Assembly (NCBI GenBank): GCA_017304505.1
Contig: JAFKKQ010000343.1
Span: 1-13,287 of the forward strand
Length of the DNA stretch: 13,287 nt
Source: Hyphomicrobiales bacterium
GTDB taxonomy: Bacteria; Pseudomonadota; Alphaproteobacteria; Rhizobiales; Xanthobacteraceae
Direction of reading: 5' to 3'
Program-made: the position numbers and the translations under genes
The notes under the pieces: generated by a model
The model's input: only the letters and a program-made list of their open reading frames with translations
Databases searched by the model: none
Told to the model about the DNA's origin: nothing
Part shown: piece after piece, positions 8,390 through 13,287 of the stretch
How positions within the stretch are numbered: the first letter of the stretch is position 1
Layout of the letters: every line of letters begins with the position of its first letter

Positions 8390-8406
8390 AGGGTTAAAAA
8401 ACCCCT
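8390..8406. promoter_or_regulatory. AT-rich inverted repeat upstream of the adhesin promoter
   Basis: GGGTT and AACCC form a short inverted repeat around AAAA within the run AGGGTTAAAAAACCCCT. It sits in the 320-base divergent gap between the adhesin and the small exported-protein gene, just upstream of the possible adhesin promoter. It could be a regulator site or a weak hairpin; no regulator can be named. Confidence 0.25.
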
Positions 8407-8467
8407 TTATTTTCGTTCGGTTAAGATCGGAAAACGACTAACGGCAAGCTGCTTTCCAGGCTCTTCT

Positions 8468-8496
8468 TTGCGATCCAAATAATATAACGAATAATA
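8468..8496 (+). promoter_or_regulatory. Possible promoter of the small exported-protein gene
   Basis: TTGCGA at 8468-8473, a 17-base spacer, and ATAATA at 8491-8496 sit about 105 bases before the ATG at 8601 in markedly AT-rich sequence. The assignment rests on box resemblance only. Confidence 0.3.
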
Positions 8497-8600
8497 ATGA
8501 CCGATAATGATGACAAAGGTCTGTGCAATGGCCGCAGCAGGCGCCTTGTGCTATTCGACGCTGTTTGTCAGTATTGATTGATAGGTGGAGGCGGAACGTT

Positions 8601-8957
8601 ATGAAGACGAAATGGAGCAACCGCGCTCAAGGGGCGGCAGCCTTGTTTTTTGCTGCTGGGGTGGCCGGTTTTTGCATGATTCAACCAGCGGCCGCCGAGA
8701 CATCGAGAATGTGGCTCGCCTGCGAAAACGGTCGAAATTATCCGATCCACCCCATCGCAGCATCGCGCGAACATGATCTCGTTAGCGGATACCTCATTAG
8801 CACCGGTCGGGGGCGTGGCATCCACGTTCGCCTGGTTCCAATGGGAGTTGGCTATCGCTACGCCGGTCCGGGAATATGGTTCGACGGACTGCGCGGAGAA
8901 GCCGTCCTGAACTGGGGCAAGCCCAACGCCACTCCGTGCACGGTAGTCCAGGAATAG
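8601..8957 (+). CDS. Small exported protein resembling MliC-type lysozyme inhibitors
   Basis: A 118-residue exported protein. ATG 8601 is chosen because GGAGGCGG lies just upstream and the protein then begins with a classic signal peptide (MKTKWSNRAQ, hydrophobic core AAALFFAAGVAGF, cleavage after PAAA near residue 34); the frame extends 26 codons further up without such features. The mature part of about 84 residues has one Cys near its start (WLACENGRNY) and one near its end (NATPCTVV), with a YRYAGPGIWFDGLRGEAVLNW segment resembling the strand region of membrane-bound or periplasmic C-type lysozyme inhibitors. In that family the two Cys form a disulfide. The similarity is by eye and modest, and no lipobox is evident, so hypothetical exported protein is the safe fallback. 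It diverges from the adhesin gene. Confidence 0.75.
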   Translation: MKTKWSNRAQGAAALFFAAGVAGFCMIQPAAAETSRMWLACENGRNYPIHPIAASREHDLVSGYLISTGRGRGIHVRLVPMGVGYRYAGPGIWFDGLRGEAVLNWGKPNATPCTVVQE

Positions 8958-8967
8958 GCACTCAGGT

Positions 8968-8986
8968 CTCGCCACAGTTAGGCGAG
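8968..8986 (+). terminator. Weak hairpin after the small exported-protein gene
   Basis: CTCGCC (8968-8973) and GGCGAG (8981-8986) pair around a 7-base loop, 11 bases after the stop codon. No T-run follows, so termination is only suggested by position. Confidence 0.3.
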
Positions 8987-9122
8987 CGCAATCGACGCGC
9001 TGGTCACGACTATATCCGCCAGTGATCGTAACGGTGGGCCCAAACGGCAAAACATCACTTGCCAATCATGCCGAGATGGCAGGCCTACCCGTCGGCTCAA
9101 ATTGCCGATGCTGCCCTGCTAC

Positions 9123-9347
9123 TTAATCCCACCAGCCATATTTGCGGCGAGCGTAATGCGGGATCGGGTCACAATAATTGTACCAGGAATAAGTCTGTTC
9201 AACCCATCGTAGACAGGCGACGCCAGCGGCCGGCGCTTTGAGCGGGATGACGGCTTCCCTATGTCGCGACACCGGGAGATCTGCAGCGCTGGCTGCTTGC
9301 ATCGCAGAAACGCATAGGACGGCACCGATAAAAAATGCGGAGCGCAT
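9123..9347 (-). CDS. Small exported protein of unknown function (74 residues)
   Basis: The start is the ATG at 9347, with GGGAGA seven bases upstream; a GTG one codon earlier is possible but too close to that site. The first 22 or so residues are a signal peptide (MRSAFFIGAVLCVSAMQAASA followed by ADLPV). The mature protein of about 52 residues is rich in aromatics at the C-terminus, with CLRWVEQTYSWYNYCDP and a final YGWWD. Two Cys lie 14 residues apart and could form a disulfide. I recognise no domain. The signal peptide, ribosome binding site and lack of a competing frame argue for a real gene. Its gene ends 166 bases from the end of the + strand exported-protein gene, so the two converge. 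Confidence 0.65.
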   Translation of the reverse strand: MRSAFFIGAVLCVSAMQAASAADLPVSRHREAVIPLKAPAAGVACLRWVEQTYSWYNYCDPIPHYARRKYGWWD

Positions 9348-9360
9348 CACTGAATCTCCC

Positions 9361-9592
9361 AGCTTAGAATTAATAGCCTCAGCTAATCATCTTTCAGCAG
9401 ATGCTTCAACCTTTAAGAACCGACCCGAACGCGGATCAGCTGACCGGGCCTTAATCTGCTCGCCTACTGAATAGCCGGCATCGCCTCGATTACGCCGGAT
9501 AATATGGCTCTTTGGCGTAGAGACTTGGATGAATTCCTGTCCGTTAAGGCATAATTTTTCCCCTTGGAGCTGCCTCGTTTGTGGTCCAGGTT
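9361..9592. other. Intergenic region without recognised features
   Basis: This stretch lies upstream of the 74-residue exported-protein gene and before the palindromic repeat. It must hold that gene's promoter, but no clear boxes could be chosen. No coding frame in it has a plausible start. Confidence 0.5.
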
Positions 9593-9699
9593 CTAGAGCG
9601 TTTTCGAGCGAAGTGGAGACCGGTTCGCGTGAAGAAAACGCGTCAAAACAATAACCTAGAGCTTTGCATTTGATTCCATCAAAAGCAAAAACGCTCTAG
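9593..9699. repeat. Palindromic MITE-like intergenic repeat, about 107 bases
   Basis: It is bounded by perfect 12-base terminal inverted repeats, CTAGAGCGTTTT (9593-9604) and AAAACGCTCTAG (9688-9699). Inside are further self-complementary parts: GCGTTTTC with GAAAACGC, and TTGAT with ATCAA around TCC. The GCGTTTTCGAGCGAAGTGGA core is one I recognise as a high-copy intergenic element of Bradyrhizobium and relatives. No transposase is encoded, so any past mobility would be in trans. Confidence 0.75.
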
Positions 9700-9830
9700 G
9701 CAACTTCCCAGGCTGTTGGAGTTTGTCGTGTGAACTCGTTCGGCGTCAAGTTGCCGGGCGAGGTATAGGGTCTGTCGCTGTTGTAGTGGCACCTCCATTC
9801 CTCGATCCGTTCGATAGAGTCAGCCATCGA
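9696..9830 (-). pseudogene. IS3-family transposase (OrfB) C-terminal remnant
   Basis: Read on the - strand, this segment encodes IERIEEWRCHYNSDRPYTSP then GNLTPNEF. It matches the conserved end of IS3-group OrfB integrases, whose consensus is roughly I-E-x-W-R-x-x-Y-N-x-x-R-P-H-S-S-L-G-x-L-T-P-x-E-F. Only about 35 family-like residues remain: the catalytic DDE region is absent, and the frame runs into the adjacent palindromic repeat, where it hits a stop at 9696-9698. It is a dead fragment of an old insertion, lying against a LysR-family fragment on the opposite strand. Confidence 0.75.
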
Positions 9831-9851
9831 CAGGATCGCACCCACGCCCGT

Positions 9852-10103
9852 TGTGTAGTGCGATCCAACAACGTGTTAGCTCTCGTATCGAATACAAAGG
9901 CCAGCGTTGGTGTTGCTGCGCTCCCCATCGCGCTCGGTGATGCGGAGCCTGACTTGGTACGTGTGCTTGGACCGATTCCGGAACTCACCCACGCTTGGCG
10001 CGTACTGGCGCATCCTGACACGTGGCATCGGCCGCGCGTGGCAGCTTCCTTCGATTTTGCCGCTCCTGAAACTGGTGCACTCGGACCAATATTGATCGGC
10101 TAA
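9852..10103 (+). pseudogene. LysR-family regulator, C-terminal effector-domain remnant
   Basis: From about 9852 the + frame reads ARCVVRSNNVLALVSNTKA, VGVAALPIAL, EPDLVRVLGPIPELTHAWRV, then LAHPDTWHRPRVAASFDF before a stop at 10101. This is the C-terminal half of a LysR substrate-binding domain (family pattern G-x-G-I-A-x-L-P, then D-L-V-R-V-L, then H-P-D-x-R-x-x-P-R-V-x-A-F-x-D-F). The helix-turn-helix DNA-binding domain and first half of the effector domain are missing. Upstream sequence belongs to the IS3 remnant, so the gene was probably cut by that insertion or a deletion next to it. It cannot act as a regulator. Confidence 0.7.
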
Positions 10104-10200
10104 TATAGCATTGCGAACTTTACCGGCCCGACAAATCGAACCGCCAACTAGCGATGCGAACCTGCGCCCCTGGTTTCCAAGCTGTCACCAAAGCGGTCAC

Positions 10201-11034
10201 TCACCTTCCAATTGACGGAAAAGTGGCCGTACAGTTCACGCCAGCAGGCAGTTCGTGCGTTGGATTAGCCAACAGAAGGCGAACCCCAAACGTGTCGCTG
10301 GCAGCGTCGAGCACCTTGTCGATGACGGACACTGTGGCGGAATAAACGGCTCCCGCCGGCTGACTTGGACGAATCTCTGCCTTCATGCCCTCCTTGATCA
10401 AGGGAAAGCCAACTATCGGCAGGTGGACTTCAACGCGGAGAGGATCGATCTGGGCAATCTTCATGATCTTGGCCTGCTCAAAGACATTCTCTCCCGGCGC
10501 CATAATGCGCTTGGTGACGTAACCATCGATCGGACTAACGATCGTACGCTGAGCCAGGAGGGCAGCAGCGCGCTTCATCTCGAGGACAGCAAACTCCTGA
10601 TCAGTTTCCGCTTGGCGAAGCTGCAGGACAGCCTGCTGCTGCTCGCTCAATGCCTTCTCAAGCTGGGCGGTGGAGGAGATTTGTTTGCCATGCAACTCGG
10701 TCACGCGAGAAGCTTCCTTTTTCAGGAGGTTCGCGCGCTCCCGACCGAGATCTATGATCACAGTCGATTCCGCACGAGCCTTCGCTAGATCCAAAGATGC
10801 CTGCTCAAGATCGGAGCGAAGCCGTGCGACGACCATGCCTTTCGTCACGCGGCTGCCCTGATCTACCAGCAACTCCTCCAGAATGCCGGTCACCGGGCTG
10901 CCGAGCTCGGTCGCGATAAACGGCTCGATGATGCAATCGTGTGGCCTGTCCAGGACAGAGGAGGGATCCGCGGCGGAGGCGGGCACGACGAGCACAGCCA
11001 CCAGTATCATGGCGGCGATTGTAGCCTTTAGCAT
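10201..11034 (-). CDS. Periplasmic HlyD/RND-type adaptor subunit
   Basis: A 277-residue periplasmic adaptor. Signal peptide 1-22 (MLKATIAAMILVAVLVVPAS, cleavage after ASA). The first lipoyl half (about 36-73) contains ELGSPVTGILEELLVDQGSR. A long alpha-helical hairpin (about 75-162) follows, then the second lipoyl half (163-196, SPIDGYVTKRIMAPGENV) and a beta-barrel (197-275). It is short and lacks a clear membrane-proximal domain, so it resembles the small RND-type adaptors. The ATG at 11034 follows the SecA-like stop by 9 bases and has GGGGGGATC just before it, so translation is probably coupled. No RND pump or TolC gene follows; downstream is debris. In context it may join the SecA-like ATPase and the upstream adaptor or peptidase protein in one export machine; that is inference. 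Confidence 0.9.
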   Translation of the reverse strand: MLKATIAAMILVAVLVVPASAADPSSVLDRPHDCIIEPFIATELGSPVTGILEELLVDQGSRVTKGMVVARLRSDLEQASLDLAKARAESTVIIDLGRERANLLKKEASRVTELHGKQISSTAQLEKALSEQQQAVLQLRQAETDQEFAVLEMKRAAALLAQRTIVSPIDGYVTKRIMAPGENVFEQAKIMKIAQIDPLRVEVHLPIVGFPLIKEGMKAEIRPSQPAGAVYSATVSVIDKVLDAASDTFGVRLLLANPTHELPAGVNCTATFPSIGR

Positions 11035-11043
11035 GATCCCCCC

Positions 11044-13023
11044 TTATTCCCCTCGCCCGCTGAACGCGAGCAGATCCTGAAGACTGTCGTCGCCGTGTAG
11101 CAGGCGCTTGCGGATTCCGCCGTGGCGACGCTCGGTGGTCCGCTGAGCCAAACTGAAGAGCATCCGGGCCAGCCAGTCGGGCAAATGCGCACGACGCGTC
11201 GACCATCTATCGAGCAGCCAGCCAAATACGCCACGCACCAGCTCGTCATCGAGGCTGACCATAGCCTGCCCCTCGCCGAGGTCGCCCTGGCGGCCGCTGC
11301 GGCCGAAGAGCTGACGATCAATGCGGCCGGCCTCATGACGCTCGGACGCTATGACAAACAACCCACCGGTTTGGGCAACCCCCGGAGCGAGGCTGATGTC
11401 GGTTCCGCGCCCAGCCATATTCGTAGCCACCGTCACCCGGCCGGGCTGTCCCGCTTGGGCCACGATCTCGGCCTCGGCCCGGTTCTGTCGCGCATTGAGC
11501 ACACTGTGCTTGATACCGGCTTTGTTGAGCAGCTCCGAAATGTGCTCGCTATCCGCCACCGATCGCGTACCGACAAGGACAGGGCGGTCAGCTGTGTGAA
11601 GTTGCGCCACCCGATCCGCGATCGCCTGCCACTTCGCTTGGGAAGTTGGATAGATAAGGTCGCCGTGTATCGTCCGCCGCTGGGGTCGGTTGGTCGGAAT
11701 GCGGACAGTGTCCAATCGGTAGACCGCCCACAATTCACCCGCGACCTCCCGCGCGGTGCCGGTCATCCCCGCCAGCTTCAGATAACGCCTGAAGAAACGC
11801 TGATAGCTGATCCGCGCGAGGGTCTCCTGCCGGCCAGAAATTTCCAGCCCCTCTTTCGCCTCGACCATCTGGTGCAGGCCGCGCTCCCAGGAGCGATCGG
11901 CCATCACTCGCCCCGTATACTCGTCGACGATGCGGACCCGCTCCTCTTCGACAATGTAATGCTTGTCGCGCGTATAGAGGTGCACGGCCGCCAGCGCCTG
12001 ACGTATGATGTCTTCGCGATGGCCCGGAGCATTCCACACGCCTCCGTAGCGGTCAGTGAGGCGCTTGGCATGCGCACGACCGAGATCGGTCAGGTCAATG
12101 CGGCGCTCGTGTTCGCTGACCAAATAGTCTCGGCTGGCATGCATTCGCCGGGCCGCGTCCAGCGCCTGGCGGTAGACTCGCTCTTGATCACCCGTACCCC
12201 GGCCTCCCGAGATAATCAGTGGTGTGCGCGCTTCGTCGACGAGCACGCTATCGGCCTCGTCGACAATCGCGAAGCACAGGCCACGCATTACAAGCCGGGC
12301 GGCGCGCGGGTCTGCGCGGTGCAACCCTTCGATCTTGAGGTGGAGAGCCCGGCTTTCCTGCTGCAGCAGGAGGCGGTCCTTCAGATAGTCGAAAACCACC
12401 TGCTTGTTCGTGCAATAGGTAATCGAGCAACCATAGGCATGGCGTCGCTCGGGCGGGCTCATCCCCTCCAAGATCGTGCCAACGCTGAGGCCCAATGCGT
12501 CATAGAGCGGCTTCATCCAGGCGGCATCGCGCGCGGCCAGGAAGTCGTTGACCGTGATGATGTGAACCGGAATGCCGGCGAGCGCAGCCGTCGCCGCGGG
12601 TAGCGTTGCGGTGAGCGTTTTCCCTTCACCCGTCTCCATCTCTGCGACTTTGCCGCGCATCATTGCCCAGCCGCCAAGCAACTGGACGTCGAAATGACTC
12701 ATCCCAAGCTTACGGCTCGCCGTTTCGCGGATCACCGCGAAGGCTCTGGCTACCAAATCGGGTCGCAAACCATTGCGGTGCAAATCGCGACGCAGAACGG
12801 CCACGGCTTCATCAAGTTCTTTCGGCGCAAGCGATTCGAGATCAGCGGATGCCTTGGCGACCTGCCGCAGAAAGCCCCGATCAAGGTTATAACCGCCAAA
12901 ACGTTGGAAAAAGGCGCCGCACATGGCGCTGGCGGTGCGGTCCAGCCAGCTTTCCCGCTCTTCCTCCCGCTCGGGATAAGTACCTGCCGCAATACCGGGC
13001 CGGAGCAACACCGCTTCAGACAT
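11044..13023 (-). CDS. Short SecA-like ATPase lacking the wing, two-helix finger and zinc tail
   Basis: SecA-family motor ATPase, 659 residues against about 900 for housekeeping SecA. Visible: Walker A METGEGKT (129-136), VDEADSVLVDEARTPLIISG (254-273), the preprotein cross-linking region (about 220-375), GLHQMVEAKEG (382-392), AGMTGTA (418-424), and motor domain 2 with LVGTRSVADSEHI and ATNMAGRGTDI (533-543) plus FGRSGRQGD (573-581). The last part, AQRTTERRHGGIRKRLLHGD, matches the start of the helical scaffold, but the protein stops 15 residues later. The helical wing, two-helix finger and CxCxSG zinc motif that bind SecY, SecB and membrane are therefore missing. The ATG overlaps the upstream stop by 8 bases; the adaptor gene follows 9 bases after the stop. 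It is a paralogue with a specialised role, not the essential secA. Function beyond ATP-driven translocation is unknown. Confidence 0.92.
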   Translation of the reverse strand: MSEAVLLRPGIAAGTYPEREEERESWLDRTASAMCGAFFQRFGGYNLDRGFLRQVAKASADLESLAPKELDEAVAVLRRDLHRNGLRPDLVARAFAVIRETASRKLGMSHFDVQLLGGWAMMRGKVAEMETGEGKTLTATLPAATAALAGIPVHIITVNDFLAARDAAWMKPLYDALGLSVGTILEGMSPPERRHAYGCSITYCTNKQVVFDYLKDRLLLQQESRALHLKIEGLHRADPRAARLVMRGLCFAIVDEADSVLVDEARTPLIISGGRGTGDQERVYRQALDAARRMHASRDYLVSEHERRIDLTDLGRAHAKRLTDRYGGVWNAPGHREDIIRQALAAVHLYTRDKHYIVEEERVRIVDEYTGRVMADRSWERGLHQMVEAKEGLEISGRQETLARISYQRFFRRYLKLAGMTGTAREVAGELWAVYRLDTVRIPTNRPQRRTIHGDLIYPTSQAKWQAIADRVAQLHTADRPVLVGTRSVADSEHISELLNKAGIKHSVLNARQNRAEAEIVAQAGQPGRVTVATNMAGRGTDISLAPGVAQTGGLFVIASERHEAGRIDRQLFGRSGRQGDLGEGQAMVSLDDELVRGVFGWLLDRWSTRRAHLPDWLARMLFSLAQRTTERRHGGIRKRLLHGDDSLQDLLAFSGRGE

Positions 13024-13287
13024 CGAACAGCCTCAGGAAGACTTGACGGATCCAGCGATAGAGCTGGAAGCCGATCGGCTCGGTGCCATGATCAAAACGA
13101 ACCTTGACGCGCTGGCCAATGAACGCGCGGTCGTCAACAGCCGGAAGTGCGATCTCATATTCGAAATAGCGATCGAGGGCCGTAACGCCTCGGCTGTCGC
13201 GCGGATCGATGGAGATGCTGCCTCCACCCATCGTACCGAGGGCCGGTGTGGGGAGTGCCCTTAATCCCTCCGGCACTTCGCGGACAA
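13016..13287 (-). CDS. C-terminus of an HlyD-like / M50-peptidase-associated protein, 5' partial
   Basis: The final 90 or so residues of a protein whose frame runs past the right window edge; the GTG at 13276 is internal, since Val-Arg-Glu codons precede it in frame. Visible residues include LPTPALGTMGGGSISIDPRD, ALDRYFEYEIALP, and IGQRVKVRFDHGTEPIGFQ before LYRWIRQVFLRLFDV. This resembles the C-terminal beta-barrel end of adaptor-like proteins that are often fused to or encoded with membrane-embedded M50 zinc metallopeptidases. The HExxH catalytic region would be upstream and cannot be seen here, so peptidase activity is not shown. The stop overlaps the start of the SecA-like gene by 8 bases, placing both in one operon. 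Confidence 0.7.
   Translation of the reverse strand, partial: VREVPEGLRALPTPALGTMGGGSISIDPRDSRGVTALDRYFEYEIALPAVDDRAFIGQRVKVRFDHGTEPIGFQLYRWIRQVFLRLFDV

Noticed and set aside
8523..8600. Upstream extension of the MliC-like gene to the first ATG-like codon
   Set aside because: It would put 26 charged residues before a complete signal peptide, and the ribosome binding site lies directly before 8601.
9238..9474. + strand open frame opposite the 74-residue exported-protein gene
   Set aside because: No ribosome binding site, signal or domain; the - strand frame has a signal peptide and a good ribosome binding site.
11122..12603. + strand open frame of 493 codons opposite the SecA-like gene
   Set aside because: The - strand frame carries all SecA motifs; the antisense frame exists because of high GC content.

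Overview
The window looks like chromosome from an alphaproteobacterium of the Bradyrhizobium / Rhodopseudomonas type. The evidence is GC-rich coding sequence, the style of the proteins, and a palindromic intergenic repeat (9593-9699) whose terminal arms and core I associate with Bradyrhizobiaceae genomes. No rRNA, tRNA or CRISPR array was seen.

Region 1 (1-8277) is a compact cell-surface adhesin module of the Lap type. On the + strand lie the inner-membrane ABC transporter of a type I secretion system (5' end outside the window), its membrane fusion protein (14-base overlap), and, after a structured 192-base gap, a periplasmic LapG-type cysteine protease. Convergent with these, across a strong hairpin, is the presumed substrate on the - strand. 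It is a roughly 1360-residue RTX/VCBS adhesin with an N-terminal retention module, a P-A-A-G LapG-type cleavage motif, several Ig-like/VCBS and T1SS-143-like repeats, and a C-terminal RTX and secretion domain. That last domain is in another reading frame, so the gene carries an apparent frameshift near 4530. Known biology of the family suggests the transporter exports the adhesin, the retention module holds it in the outer-membrane pore, and the protease releases it by cutting at PAAG. The outer-membrane TolC partner and the c-di-GMP receptor LapD are not in the window.

Region 2 (8278-9592) holds the AT-rich adhesin promoter region and two small genes for exported proteins. One is + strand and resembles the MliC family of C-type lysozyme inhibitors. 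The other is a - strand protein of 74 residues of unknown function.

Region 3 (9593-10200) is genomic debris: the palindromic repeat, a remnant of an IS3-family transposase C-terminus (- strand), and the C-terminal remnant of a LysR-family regulator (+ strand).

Region 4 (10201-13287) is a tight - strand operon running leftward from the window edge. It contains the C-terminus of an HlyD-like / M50-peptidase-associated protein, a short SecA-like ATPase (659 residues), and a small periplasmic HlyD/RND-type adaptor. The SecA-like protein keeps the complete motor and the preprotein cross-linking region but ends before the helical wing, two-helix finger and zinc-binding tail of housekeeping SecA. 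Together with two adaptor-type proteins this suggests a non-canonical export machine, the most likely candidate here for a poorly described system.
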